Origin: Rhodospirillaceae bacterium
GTDB taxonomy: Bacteria; Pseudomonadota; Alphaproteobacteria; Puniceispirillales; Puniceispirillaceae
DNA length: 43,308 nt
Reading direction: 5' to 3'
Assembly (NCBI GenBank): GCA_011522725.1
Contig: WTIL01000110.1
Location: forward strand, 1 to 43,308
Positions 30,039-39,274 of the stretch are shown here, one piece after another (position 1 is the first letter of the stretch; each line of letters begins with the position of its first letter). The translations under genes were made by a program, and so were the position numbers. Below the pieces are notes generated by a model that worked only from the letters and a program-made list of their open reading frames with translations, did no database searches and was not told the DNA's origin.

Positions 30039-32132
30039 CTAGCCGGACGCCAGAAACCTGACAGCGCTGTCACGTTCAAACAGGCTGAGCAGCAGCTCTG
30101 CCGTGGCCCTGTCTGTCGGCTGGTCGTCCGCGCCAAGCATGGCGGCCGCCGCATGGCGCGCAAGCGGCAGCAGATCCTGATGCGCTGCCATGTCCGCAAG
30201 GGCGAATTCCGGCATGCCGGACTGGCGCTGGCCGAGAAACTCGCCCGGGCCGCGCAGTTCCAGATCCCGTTCGGCGATGACGAAGCCGTCATTGGTCTCG
30301 CGCATCACGGCAAGCCGTGACGTCGCTGTCTCGGACAACGGCCCCTGATACAGCAGCAGGCAGGATGACGCCTCGTCACTGCGGCCAACACGGCCGCGAA
30401 GCTGGTGAAGCTGCGCCAGTCCGAAACGTTCGGCATGCTCGATAATGATCACGCTTGCTTCCGGAACATCGACCCCGACCTCGACCACGGTTGTCGCGAC
30501 CAGAAGCTGGGCCGAGCCGTCACGGAACGCCTGCATGGCGGCGTCACGCTCCGCCGCTTTCATCTTGCCGTGCGCCAGTGCCACATTCACCTCGGGAAGG
30601 GCACGGGCGAGGGCCTGCTGACGGTCCTCGGCGGCAGCGACATCCAGCTTTTCCGATTCCTCCACCAGCGGGCAGATCCAGTAGGCGCGCTTGCCGCCGG
30701 CGATGGCGGCACGCAGCCGGCCGACCACATCGCCAAGCCTGTCGAGCGGGAGCGCCCTTGTGTCGATGGGAAGGCGGCCTGCCGGCTTTTCGTCGAGACG
30801 GGAATGGTCGAGGTCGCCATAGGCGGTCATCGCCAGCGATCGGGGGATCGGGGTGGCTGTCATCACGATGACATCGACGCCTTCACCCTTCTGGCCCAGC
30901 AGCACGCGCTGGCGCACACCGAACCTGTGCTGCTCGTCGACCACGGCGAGGCCAAGGTCCTTGTAGGTCACGCCCTCGGAGATCAGGGCGTGGGTGCCGA
31001 TGACGATTTTCGCGCTGCCGTCCCCGATCGCCTCAAGCACTGCCTTGCGTCCGCCACCGCGCCCCTGGCCAAGCAGGAGATGCGCTTCCATTCCCATAGG
31101 GGCAAGAAAGGCGTTGATGCTGGCGTGATGCTGGCGGGCGAGGACCTCTGTCGGGGCAAGAAGGGCCGCCTGGGCGCCGGACTCCACCGCATGCAGCATT
31201 GCCGCCAGCGCCACCAGTGTCTTGCCGGAACCGACATCACCCTGAAGCATGCGCAGCATCCGGCGCGGGGCCTGCTGGTCGGCCCTGATTTCGGCGATCG
31301 CGCGGGTCTGCGCGCCGGTCGGCGCAAAGGGAAGCGAGGTCATCAGCGCTTCGGTCAGCGCTCCGGTTCCGGCAAAGACGCGGCCCGGCATGTCGTCGGC
31401 CGCCTTGTGCCTGACAAGCGCCAGCGCCAGCTGGTTCGCCAGCAGCTCGTCAAAGGCGAGGCGGCATCGCGATTTCGACGCCGGCATCAGATCATCCGCA
31501 TTCTGCGGGGCGTGCACCTTGTGCATGGCTGTCGTGAAGTCCGGCCAGCCACGTGATTGCATCAGGTCCTGCGGTATCCATTCACGCAAGGCCGGCAGCC
31601 GGTCCAGCGCGCCGTCCATGGCGCGGCGCAGCGCCTTTGGCGTCAATCCGGCCGTCAGCGGATAGACAGGTTCCATCTCCGGCATCTCGCCGCGGTCCTC
31701 GGGGCGGATGATGTGGTCGGGATGCGCCATCTGCGGCTTGCCCTGGCGGATTTCCACGCGGCCGCTGACGATGCGGCGCTCGCCGGTGGGCAGCATGCGG
31801 CTGACATAATCGTCGCGGGCGTGGAAGAAGATGATCTCCAGCCTGCCGGTCTCGTTTTCGGTGATGACGCGCCACGGGCGGCGGGTGCTGGGCGGCGGCT
31901 TGTCGTGCTTGACGACAAGAACCTCGAATGTCGCGATGCTGCCGTCGGCCACGTCGCCCAGCGGCGGGCGGGCGCGCCTGTCGATCAGTCCGATGGGAAG
32001 ATGGCGCAAAAGGTCTATGACATGCGCGCCGATGCGTTTCTCGATTGCCGCCGCCAGTTTGGGTCCCACGCCGGGAAGCACGGTGGTGGCGGCAAACAGG
32101 CCAAAAATTTCGGTCGGGCGTCTGGGGTGCAT
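30039..32132 (-). CDS. recG: ATP-dependent DNA helicase RecG
   Basis: A 697-residue superfamily 2 helicase that remodels stalled replication forks and Holliday junctions. An N-terminal wedge/OB region (LPGVGPKLAAAIEKRIG, DLLRHLPIGLIDRR, ENETGRLEIIFF) precedes the motor: Walker A LQGDVGSGKTLVAL, LLAPTEVLARQH, DEQH-box VVDEQHRFGVRQR, MTATPIPRSLAMTAYGDLD, and TTVVEVGVDVPEASVIIIEHAERFGLAQLHQLRGRVGR split over motifs V and VI. I chose ATG 32132 (MHPRRPTEIF); the frame extends another 180 codons upstream without homology and runs antisense to sdhE. Orientation is opposite to sdhE-mfd. Confidence 0.96.
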   Translation of the reverse strand: MHPRRPTEIFGLFAATTVLPGVGPKLAAAIEKRIGAHVIDLLRHLPIGLIDRRARPPLGDVADGSIATFEVLVVKHDKPPPSTRRPWRVITENETGRLEIIFFHARDDYVSRMLPTGERRIVSGRVEIRQGKPQMAHPDHIIRPEDRGEMPEMEPVYPLTAGLTPKALRRAMDGALDRLPALREWIPQDLMQSRGWPDFTTAMHKVHAPQNADDLMPASKSRCRLAFDELLANQLALALVRHKAADDMPGRVFAGTGALTEALMTSLPFAPTGAQTRAIAEIRADQQAPRRMLRMLQGDVGSGKTLVALAAMLHAVESGAQAALLAPTEVLARQHHASINAFLAPMGMEAHLLLGQGRGGGRKAVLEAIGDGSAKIVIGTHALISEGVTYKDLGLAVVDEQHRFGVRQRVLLGQKGEGVDVIVMTATPIPRSLAMTAYGDLDHSRLDEKPAGRLPIDTRALPLDRLGDVVGRLRAAIAGGKRAYWICPLVEESEKLDVAAAEDRQQALARALPEVNVALAHGKMKAAERDAAMQAFRDGSAQLLVATTVVEVGVDVPEASVIIIEHAERFGLAQLHQLRGRVGRSDEASSCLLLYQGPLSETATSRLAVMRETNDGFVIAERDLELRGPGEFLGQRQSGMPEFALADMAAHQDLLPLARHAAAAMLGADDQPTDRATAELLLSLFERDSAVRFLASG

Positions 32133-32205
32133 GCGTTGTGTGGTCCGGGCCTTTGGTCGGCCAAGACTACCCGAAAGGGGACGCCAAGACAAAATCCTGA
32201 CTGCC

Positions 32206-32217
32206 GGCATCGATGCC
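32206..32217. promoter_or_regulatory. Palindrome GGCATCGATGCC in the recG-sdhE gap
   Basis: A perfect 12-base palindrome in the 246-base divergent region between recG and sdhE. It may be an operator. The gap must hold promoters both ways, but no convincing -35/-10 pair is seen; TTGACG at 32278 lacks a good partner. Confidence 0.3.
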
Positions 32218-32378
32218 TGCAATCGGGCCTGTGGTCCGGCGCGACCTGTTGTCCGTGATGCCAACAAATGTTTTGCTTTGACGGCGCGCGCACCGCATAT
32301 TGCCGGGCCCACAACATCCAGCAGCAAACGCCCTGTGCCGCATACCAGCAACGGCACGGCGCCGAGGAACGGTTTTTC

Positions 32379-32651
32379 ATGAACGAGCCAACTGCCGAAT
32401 CCAGAGAGACAAGACTGCGACGGCTCGTCTATCAGTCGAGCTACACCGGCATGAAGGAGACAGACCTTCTTCTCGGCAGGTTCGCGAAACTTCATCTTCA
32501 CGGGCTGACCGATGACGAGCTCGGCCAGTACGAGGCGCTTCTCGATGCGGGGGATGACCGGATCTATGCCTGGGTCGTGGCCGGCGAGCCTGCGCCGCAA
32601 ATGCATGACAACCGTGTTCTCGATTTGATTAAAGAATTTAAAAACGACTGA
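32379..32651 (+). CDS. sdhE: FAD assembly factor SdhE
   Basis: A 90-residue small protein of the SdhE/YgfY/Sdh5 family, which promotes covalent FAD attachment to succinate dehydrogenase SdhA. Markers are RRLVYQSSYTGMKETDLLLGRF, which includes the conserved glycine-bearing RxxY...RGxxE-like segment (here YTGMKETD), and LDAGDDRIYAWV. The classic RGM(R/K)E is TGMKE here, as in other alphaproteobacteria. GAGGA lies about 10 bases before ATG 32379. The last codons are AT-rich (32621-32680 has 14 G or C of 60, spanning into mfd). Three bases separate it from mfd. Confidence 0.92.
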   Translation: MNEPTAESRETRLRRLVYQSSYTGMKETDLLLGRFAKLHLHGLTDDELGQYEALLDAGDDRIYAWVVAGEPAPQMHDNRVLDLIKEFKND

Positions 32652-32654
32652 CAA

Positions 32655-35600
32655 GTGTCTTATTTTATTCAAAATATACAGCCTGAAAAATCTGTCTGGG
32701 GCGTGCCTGACGGTGTCAGCATGCTGGCCCTTTCAGGCTGGCTTGGCAGCGGCGCGCGCCTTGTCTATGTGGCCCGGGACGATGCGCGGATGATGGCGAT
32801 GCGGGACGGGCTGTCGCGGCTGACTCCGCAGGTCGAGACGCATCTGTTCCCGGCCTGGGACTGTCTTCCCTTCGACAGGCTGTCGCCACAGGGCGCACTG
32901 GTCGGCCAGCGCGTCGAAACGCTGGCGCGTCTTGCCGAGGGCGGCGCTGGTGCTGGTGTTGGCGCGGTCCTGCTGACCACTGTGAATGCGGTGCTTCAGC
33001 GCGTGCCGCCGCAATCCTATTTTTCCGAACGTTCGCTTGTGCTGGCTGCTGGTGATTCGACCGGTCCGGCACGGCTGTGCGATTTTCTGGTCGGGCAGGG
33101 CTATCTTCGCACGGATACGGTGCGCGAGACGGGCGAATTTGCCCTTCGCGGCGGCATTCTGGATATTTACCCGCCGGGACGCGGCGCACCGGCGCGGCTT
33201 GATTTCTTTGGCGACGAGCTTGAGACCATTCGCGATTTTGATGCGGCGACGCAGCGAAGCGGCGGCCCGCAAGACAGGCTGGTGCTTCGTCCGGTAGCGG
33301 AATTCCAGCTGGACGAGGCATCGATCGAGAGGTTCCGCACCGGCTATCGCGCCGCCTTCGGGGCGATGGCAAGCCGAGATGCGCTGTATGATTCCGTTAC
33401 GGCGGGGCGCATGCATCCCGGTATGGAGCATTGGCTGCCGCTGTTTCATGAGGAGCTTGCCCTGCTGACCGACTATTGCACGGACTGGCAGCTTGTTCTC
33501 GATCATGAGGCAGACGCCGCGATTGCCGCGCGGTTTGCACAGATTCAGGATTTCCACGGCGCGCGGCAGGAACCCGGCGACGATGATCCCGACATGGCCT
33601 ACAGGCCGCTTGCGACGGACAGGCTGTATCCGGCCGAAGCGGAGGCCGAGGCGCTTCTTGCCAATGCTGTGCGGATGATGCCCTTTGCCGCACCGCCGGG
33701 AGACGAGGGGCGCGATGCCGGCGGCCGTGCAGGCCAGGTCATCGCCCGCGCGGGCGGGTCGGGGAGCAGTGTGATCGAAGAAGTGGCGGAGATCATCGCC
33801 GCCGAGCGCAAATCTGCGAACAGGCCGGTGCTGATCGCCGTGGCAGGCGAAGGTGCCGCGGTGCGCATCGCCGAGCTTCTGGACCCGCATCTTGGCGTCG
33901 GCGCCGCCGCGCGCGTGACCGGCCTCGACCAGATCCGGCTGGGCGGCGTTTTTATCATGGAATGGCTGCTCGAGTCCGGCTTCCAGACAGACAGCCTGCT
34001 GGTCATCACCGAGACGGATATCTTCGGTCAGCGCCTGTCACGTCCGCGGGCCCGTCGGGGGCGCGGCGAGGATTTCCTGCGCGAAGTCAGCGCCCTTGAA
34101 GAAGGCGATCTCGTCGTTCATGCCGAACACGGCATCGGGCGCTATGAAGGGCTGGTGATCATCAATTCCTCGGGCGGGCCGCATGATTGCCTGCAGCTTG
34201 TCTATTCCGGCGGTGACAAGCTCTATCTTCCGGTCGAGAACATCGAGATGCTGTCGCGCTATGGCAGTGCAGGCACCGACGCGCAGCTCGACAAGCTGGG
34301 CGGTGCGGCCTGGCAGGCGCGGGTGGCCCGGGTCAAGGGCCGGGTCCGCGACATGGCGGACCAGCTGATCAAGATCGCGGCGCAGCGGCAGACCGCACGC
34401 GCCGAGCCGCTGAACGCGCCGACCGGAAGTTTCGCGGAATTCTGCGACCGCTTCGGCTTTGCCGAGACCGAGGACCAGCTTGGCGCGATCGAGGATGTGA
34501 TCGGCGATCTGGCGTCGGGCCGGGCCACGGACAGGCTGATCTGCGGCGATGTCGGCTTCGGCAAGACCGAAGTGGCGCTGCGCGCCGCCTTTGTCGCCGC
34601 CATGTCGGGCTATCAGGTGGCGCTCGTCGCGCCGACGACCCTTCTGGCGCGCCAGCATGGCCGGGTCTTCACCGAACGCTTTGCCGGGTTCCCGATCACC
34701 ATTGGCGTGCTGTCCCGCATGACACAGCCGGCGGCGGCAAAGGACATCCGCGCTGGTATCGCATCGGGTGATGTGCAGATTGCCGTGGGTACGCACGCGC
34801 TTCTGGCAAAATCCATTGAATTCAACAATCTCGGCCTGCTGATTGTCGACGAGGAACAGCATTTCGGCGTCTCGCAAAAGGAACGGCTGAAGGAGTTGCG
34901 TGGCGATATCCATGTTCTGACGCTGTCGGCGACGCCGATCCCGCGCACGCTGCAGATGGCGCTGTCGGGCGTGCGCGAGATGTCGCTGATTGCCACGCCG
35001 CCGGTCGACAGGCTGGCGGTGCGCACCTTTGTCGGCCCGTGGGACGGCGTGGTCCTGCGCGAGGCCATAAAGCGCGAGATGTTCCGTGGCGGCCAGGTCT
35101 TCTGCGTCTGCCCGCGCATCGACGATCTGCAGCGCGTCTATGACCGGCTGACGGTGCTGGTGCCGGATGCGCGCATCCTGTCGGCCCATGGCCGCATGCC
35201 GGCGGCCGAGCTTGACGATGTCATGACCCGTTTTGCCGATGGCGAGGCGGACATCCTGCTGTCCACCAACATCGTCGAGTCCGGCATCGATATCCCGTCG
35301 GCCAACACGATGATTATCCACCGGTCCGACATGTTCGGCCTGTCGCAGCTCTACCAGCTTCGTGGCCGTGTCGGGCGCGGGCGGCAACGCGCCTATGCCT
35401 ATCTGACATCCGATCCGAACCGGATGCTGACACCGCAGGCGCGCCGCCGGCTCGAGGTGATGCAGACGCTGGACACGCTTGGTGCGGGGTTCACTCTTGC
35501 CTCCTACGACATGGATATCCGCGGGGCCGGCAATTTGCTTGGCGACGAGCAGTCCGGCCATGTTCGCGAGGTCGGTGTCGAACTCTATCAGGAGATGCTG

Positions 35601-36104
35601 CGCCAGGCTGTCGAGGCCGCACGTAGCGGCGACAAATCCGAAGAGACGGAAGTGGACTGGACGCCGCAGCTCAATCTGGGGCTGGAAGTCCGTATTCCCG
35701 AGGAATATGTCGCCGACCTGACGGTGCGGCTGTCCCTCTATCGGCGGATCGCCAACATGGATGTCGCCGCCGAGGCGGACAGCCTTGTCGCCGAGCTTGT
35801 CGACAGGTTCGGGCCGCTGCCGGAACCGGTGCGCAACCTGTTCGCGGTGATCGAGCTGAAACAGCTGTGCAGACGGGCGAACATCGAAAAGGTCGATGCC
35901 GGGCCGAAGGGGCTGTCAATTGCCTTTCGCGGCAATGATTTTGCCAAGCCCGACCAGCTTGTCGCATGGATCGCCGGCAAGGGCGGACGGGTGCGGCTTG
36001 GCGCCGATCACCGCATGGTCATCCAGCAGCCGATGCCGCGCGCCGAGGACAGGCCGCAGGTCTGCAAGGAGATCGTTCAGGAATTGCTGGCGTTGCTGGT
36101 CTAG
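32655..36104 (+). CDS. mfd: Transcription-repair coupling factor Mfd
   Basis: A full-length 1149-residue Mfd that dislodges RNA polymerase stalled at lesions and recruits UvrA. The N-terminal UvrB-like module (TLFPAWDCLPFDRLSP-like stretch near residues 60-75; FALRGGILDIYPPG), the RNA polymerase-interacting domain (GDLVVHAEHGIGRYEGL), the translocase motor (Walker A CGDVGFGKTEVALRA; DEEQ box VDEEQHFGV; LSATPIPRTLQMAL; STNIVESGIDIPSANTMI; QLRGRVGRGRQRAYAY) and the C-terminal TRCF domain (YQEMLRQAVEAAR onward) are present in order. The start is GTG at 32655, three bases after sdhE; no nearby ATG fits. The stop shares CTAG with the convergent DsbA-family gene. Confidence 0.96.
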   Translation: MSYFIQNIQPEKSVWGVPDGVSMLALSGWLGSGARLVYVARDDARMMAMRDGLSRLTPQVETHLFPAWDCLPFDRLSPQGALVGQRVETLARLAEGGAGAGVGAVLLTTVNAVLQRVPPQSYFSERSLVLAAGDSTGPARLCDFLVGQGYLRTDTVRETGEFALRGGILDIYPPGRGAPARLDFFGDELETIRDFDAATQRSGGPQDRLVLRPVAEFQLDEASIERFRTGYRAAFGAMASRDALYDSVTAGRMHPGMEHWLPLFHEELALLTDYCTDWQLVLDHEADAAIAARFAQIQDFHGARQEPGDDDPDMAYRPLATDRLYPAEAEAEALLANAVRMMPFAAPPGDEGRDAGGRAGQVIARAGGSGSSVIEEVAEIIAAERKSANRPVLIAVAGEGAAVRIAELLDPHLGVGAAARVTGLDQIRLGGVFIMEWLLESGFQTDSLLVITETDIFGQRLSRPRARRGRGEDFLREVSALEEGDLVVHAEHGIGRYEGLVIINSSGGPHDCLQLVYSGGDKLYLPVENIEMLSRYGSAGTDAQLDKLGGAAWQARVARVKGRVRDMADQLIKIAAQRQTARAEPLNAPTGSFAEFCDRFGFAETEDQLGAIEDVIGDLASGRATDRLICGDVGFGKTEVALRAAFVAAMSGYQVALVAPTTLLARQHGRVFTERFAGFPITIGVLSRMTQPAAAKDIRAGIASGDVQIAVGTHALLAKSIEFNNLGLLIVDEEQHFGVSQKERLKELRGDIHVLTLSATPIPRTLQMALSGVREMSLIATPPVDRLAVRTFVGPWDGVVLREAIKREMFRGGQVFCVCPRIDDLQRVYDRLTVLVPDARILSAHGRMPAAELDDVMTRFADGEADILLSTNIVESGIDIPSANTMIIHRSDMFGLSQLYQLRGRVGRGRQRAYAYLTSDPNRMLTPQARRRLEVMQTLDTLGAGFTLASYDMDIRGAGNLLGDEQSGHVREVGVELYQEMLRQAVEAARSGDKSEETEVDWTPQLNLGLEVRIPEEYVADLTVRLSLYRRIANMDVAAEADSLVAELVDRFGPLPEPVRNLFAVIELKQLCRRANIEKVDAGPKGLSIAFRGNDFAKPDQLVAWIAGKGGRVRLGADHRMVIQQPMPRAEDRPQVCKEIVQELLALLV

Positions 36105-36757
36105 GCCGCCGCTGCCGCATCGATGGCCGGGATCAGATGCTCGGGAAGATGCGCCCCGGCCACGGCATATTTCTCCGCGAACACGAAATAGGGCACACCG
36201 TCGAGCCGCAGGCGGTTCGCGGTCGAGAGGTGAAGCTCCAGCTGTTTGCCGACGGCCTCGTCGCTTGCTGCTTCGATCAGTTCCGGACGATCGAAACGCG
36301 ACGCGATCTCGCCCAGCACCTCGGGGGAGCCGATATCAAGCCCCTCGATGAAATAGGCGCTGTAGATGGCTTCCGACAATTCGGCATTGTCGGGCCCGGC
36401 GGCAATCAGCATGCGATGCGCCAGGCGGCTGTCAGGCGTCCGCGTAATGGAGTCAAACCGGAAATCAATGCCGCTGTCGAGGCCCGCAGCCGCGATGCGG
36501 CCATAGACGGCGGCCGCCGAATTGCCGAACTTGGCGCTCAGATAGGCGGTGCGGTCCATGCCGGTCGATGGCATCGTGGGATTGAGCAGAAAGGCGCGCC
36601 ACACATAGGCCGGCCTGATTTCCGGACGCTGCGCGAAGGCAAGGTCGAGGCGGCGCTTGCCGATGTAGCACCATGGGCAGATGACGTCGGCATAGATCTC
36701 GACCTGAATGGTGCGGCTGCCGCTTTGCTGTGTCTGGTCCTGCATGATGCCTGTCAT
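36101..36757 (-). CDS. DsbA-family oxidoreductase, FrnE-like
   Basis: A 218-residue thioredoxin-fold protein of the DsbA/FrnE/2-hydroxychromene-2-carboxylate isomerase family. The active-site motif is CPWC (C27, C30) in YADVICPWCYIGKRRL, and the cis-proline region is LDGVPYFVF near residue 190. Cytoplasmic FrnE proteins act as disulfide oxidoreductases, in some species in stress resistance; no signal peptide is seen here. An in-frame ATG 12 bases in (MQDQ) is an alternative start. The ending (IDAAAAA) converges on mfd with a shared CTAG. Specific substrate is unknown. Confidence 0.88.
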   Translation of the reverse strand: MTGIMQDQTQQSGSRTIQVEIYADVICPWCYIGKRRLDLAFAQRPEIRPAYVWRAFLLNPTMPSTGMDRTAYLSAKFGNSAAAVYGRIAAAGLDSGIDFRFDSITRTPDSRLAHRMLIAAGPDNAELSEAIYSAYFIEGLDIGSPEVLGEIASRFDRPELIEAASDEAVGKQLELHLSTANRLRLDGVPYFVFAEKYAVAGAHLPEHLIPAIDAAAAA

Positions 36758-36891
36758 CCTTGCGCCGGTCTCTGGTCAAGGGCCGGACGCCCTGTTTCTT
36801 GCGATACGCCTGCCGGCGCGCCATATCTACCGCAATACAGGTGATCCGCGCCGGCCGCAAGACGCACGGAACACCGGCAGGGAGACGGCAG

Positions 36892-37386
36892 ATGAACGAG
36901 TTCGATCCGGTGGCACTTGGCGTTGAGCGCGACAGGCTTCTCGCCGAGGCGCGCACCGTGCTGATGGCGGCGCCTGGCGATGACGCCATGCCGGAAATGG
37001 GTGTGACGCCGGTGGTCCGCATGGACGGTGCCCTCTACATCTACCCGAGCCGCTTGTCGGCGCATGTCCGCGCCGTGCTGGGTGCCGGCAAGGCCGCCTT
37101 CATGGTGATCGAGGATGAATCAAAGGCACAGAATATTTGGGCAAGAAAACGCCTGAAGTTTGATTCGGAACTTGTTGAAATTGAACGAAACAGCGATGAA
37201 TTCAACGCTGTTTGCGATGTCTTCGCAGACACGCATGGCCCGACAATGGGACTGATCCGCGATTTTTTCGATTTTCATCTGTTGCGGCTTCGGCCCCGTG
37301 GCGGGGTGATGGTTCTCGGCTTTGCCCAGGCTTACAGGCTTTCCGGCGAGGCCCTGGATGTGACTGAACATCTGCGGTCCGGCTAG
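36892..37386 (+). CDS. HugZ-like pyridoxamine-5'-phosphate-oxidase-family protein
   Basis: A 164-residue protein resembling the split-barrel part of HugZ/HutZ heme-utilisation proteins and other FMN-binding PNPOx-family members: GVTPVVRMDGALYIYPSRLSAH near the N terminus, then AAFMVIEDESKAQNIWARKR, and FFDFHLLRLRPRGGVMVLGFAQAY at the end, which matches the conserved closing strand and helix. Heme degradation, flavin binding or another role cannot be decided; no heme uptake genes are nearby. Start ATG 36892 has GGGAGA upstream. Codons around 37131-37190 are AT-rich (22 G or C of 60). The stop shares CTAG with the convergent DMT gene. Confidence 0.75.
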   Translation: MNEFDPVALGVERDRLLAEARTVLMAAPGDDAMPEMGVTPVVRMDGALYIYPSRLSAHVRAVLGAGKAAFMVIEDESKAQNIWARKRLKFDSELVEIERNSDEFNAVCDVFADTHGPTMGLIRDFFDFHLLRLRPRGGVMVLGFAQAYRLSGEALDVTEHLRSG

Positions 37387-38303
37387 TTGGGGTCCTGCTT
37401 TCCAGCCTCGCGCGCCGAGCTGAGGAAATGGAAGCCGAGCGTCACAAGCACCAGCGCCGCGCCGCCGATCATGGCCGCGCTCGGGCGCTCGCCCGTCCCC
37501 ATCCAGACCCAGAACGGCCCCAGCACCATCTCCAGCAGCATGAACAGGCTGACATTGGTCGGGCTTGTATGACGCGGTGCCAGCGTCAGCAGGCCCCATG
37601 ACACCGGCATCACGATAAATCCCATCAGGCCGATCATCAGCGGATCGCCGGTCAGGATGGTGCCGGGCGGCGCACCGAACAGGCCGATCATGCCCGAAAT
37701 CAGGGTGCCGATGGCACAGGCCGGAAGCACCGGCACATCGGGATGACGCCGCGTCATCACGAATACCACGGCAATGCCGAAGGCCGCCGTGAAGCCGAGG
37801 CCGCCGCCAAGCCAGACATTTCCTGTCGGCGCAGAGAGCGCGCCCTTGCCGTTCATGATCACGATGAGAACGCCTGCCATGCTGAGGAAAATGGCGGCCC
37901 AGGTGCGCCATGGCAGCCGTTCGGCGAGTATGAAGACGCCAAGCGCCGCGGCGATCAGAGGCGCGGTGGCGAGTGCCGTCACCACGACGGTGATCGAGGT
38001 CTCCATCGTCGCGAAGTTGAACGCGATGGCGTTGAAGAAATTGGCGATGATGATGACAATGGCCGGACCGCCGAGCAGGGCGGGTAGCTGGTCGCGCGCC
38101 CGGCGCGGCCCTTCCAGCATGATCCAGAAGACGATCAGGCTGAAACCGATCAGCACGCCACGCCAGAAGGTGAGCCCCCACCCTTCGAGGCCGGACAGCC
38201 TGATCAGAAGCGTATCAGGTGTGATGATCAGCGCACCGGCAAGCGCCATCACAAGGCCGAGGGCAGGGCGCGGCATGCCGCTTGAAAGTACCGATAAAGC
38301 CAT
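37383..38303 (-). CDS. DMT/EamA-family transporter
   Basis: A 306-residue polytopic inner-membrane protein with about ten hydrophobic segments arranged as two EamA repeats (first ending near GVFILAERLPWRTWAAIFLS, second ending near VWMGTGERPSAAMIGGAAL), a pattern typical of drug/metabolite exporters. The E in each repeat is at the conserved place. It is the last gene of a minus-strand group after a haloacetate-dehalogenase-like hydrolase, 15 bases downstream of that gene. Substrate unknown; export of a metabolite is a guess from the family. Confidence 0.88.
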   Translation of the reverse strand: MALSVLSSGMPRPALGLVMALAGALIITPDTLLIRLSGLEGWGLTFWRGVLIGFSLIVFWIMLEGPRRARDQLPALLGGPAIVIIIANFFNAIAFNFATMETSITVVVTALATAPLIAAALGVFILAERLPWRTWAAIFLSMAGVLIVIMNGKGALSAPTGNVWLGGGLGFTAAFGIAVVFVMTRRHPDVPVLPACAIGTLISGMIGLFGAPPGTILTGDPLMIGLMGFIVMPVSWGLLTLAPRHTSPTNVSLFMLLEMVLGPFWVWMGTGERPSAAMIGGAALVLVTLGFHFLSSAREAGKQDPN

Positions 38304-38318
38304 TGTGGGACGGTTCCG

Positions 38319-39194
38319 CTAGCCGAAGAAGGCCGTCAGCGCGGCAAGTGTCTCGTCCGGCGCCTCCTCGGCACAGTAATGCCCGCCCGGCACGGCGGTC
38401 CCGGACACGTCCTGCGCCACCTTCTTCCATTCCGCAATGACGTCGTAATTGCCGCCGACAAATCCAACCTCGCCCCAGATTGCGAGGAGCGGCATGGCCA
38501 GCCTGGCATCGGAATCGGCGGCATCATGCTCGAGGTCGATGGTGGCCGCGGCGCGATAATCCTCGCACATGGTGTGGATCGTTTCCTGCCGCCGGAAGCA
38601 CCTCAGATAGTCGGCAAAGGCCTCGTCGGTGATCGCGCCTTCGGTGCGGCCCCACTGGCCGCATTTGCTGCGAAGATAGAATTCCGGATCGGCACCGATC
38701 ATCTGTTCGGGCAATGGCGCCGGCTGGATCAGGAAGAACCAGTGGTAATAGGCTGTGGCAAAACGCATTTCAGTCTGCCCGTACATCGCTGCCGTCGGCG
38801 CGATATCCAGAACAGCGATGCGGCTGACGCAATCACCGTGGTCACGCGCCAGGCGGTGCGCCACGCGGCCACCCCGGTCATGTCCGGCAACCATGAAGCT
38901 GTCATGGCCGAGCCCGCGCATCAATCCGGCCATATCGGCTGCCATGGCGCGTTTGGAGTAGGGGGCGTGGGCGGCATCGCTTGCCGGATGGCCGCTGTCG
39001 CCATAGCCGCGAAGGTCGGCCGCAACAACGGTATATCGTTCGGCAAGCGCCGGGGCGATCTTGTGCCACATCATGTTTGTCTGCGGAAAGCCGTGGAGCA
39101 GCAGCAGCGGAGGGCCGTCGCCTGCAATGCGGTAGCTGATGCTGGTCTCGTCACCGTCATGGGTCTCGAGACTGAACATGTCTGTGTATTGCAT
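38319..39194 (-). CDS. Alpha/beta hydrolase, haloacetate (fluoroacetate) dehalogenase type
   Basis: A 291-residue alpha/beta hydrolase closely resembling fluoroacetate dehalogenases. Counted against the known R. palustris enzyme (D110, R111, R114, D134, H155, W156, Y219, H280), the equivalents are D106 nucleophile (GHDRGGR), R107, R110, D130 (LDIAP), H151-W152 (YYHWFFL), Y213 (CEDYRA) and H272 (GGHYCAEEAP). The oxyanion element is HGFPQT and a DLRGYGDSGHP strand follows. The full carboxylate and halide pocket is therefore present, making C-F or C-Cl cleavage from haloacetates plausible. It lies between two DMT transporters on the same strand. The residue comparison is from memory of the family. 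Confidence 0.85.
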   Translation of the reverse strand: MQYTDMFSLETHDGDETSISYRIAGDGPPLLLLHGFPQTNMMWHKIAPALAERYTVVAADLRGYGDSGHPASDAAHAPYSKRAMAADMAGLMRGLGHDSFMVAGHDRGGRVAHRLARDHGDCVSRIAVLDIAPTAAMYGQTEMRFATAYYHWFFLIQPAPLPEQMIGADPEFYLRSKCGQWGRTEGAITDEAFADYLRCFRRQETIHTMCEDYRAAATIDLEHDAADSDARLAMPLLAIWGEVGFVGGNYDVIAEWKKVAQDVSGTAVPGGHYCAEEAPDETLAALTAFFG

Positions 39195-39274
39195 TTTGGA
39201 TCATTGCCCCTGTTATCGCTGCCAGACCCTAAGCCATCAACCGATTGGCGGCAAGGCGTCCGGGTGGCAAAGGA

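Noticed and set aside
32133-32672. An N-terminal extension of recG by 180 codons.
   Set aside because: The extension runs antisense through sdhE, has no family similarity, and RecG is complete from the ATG at 32132.
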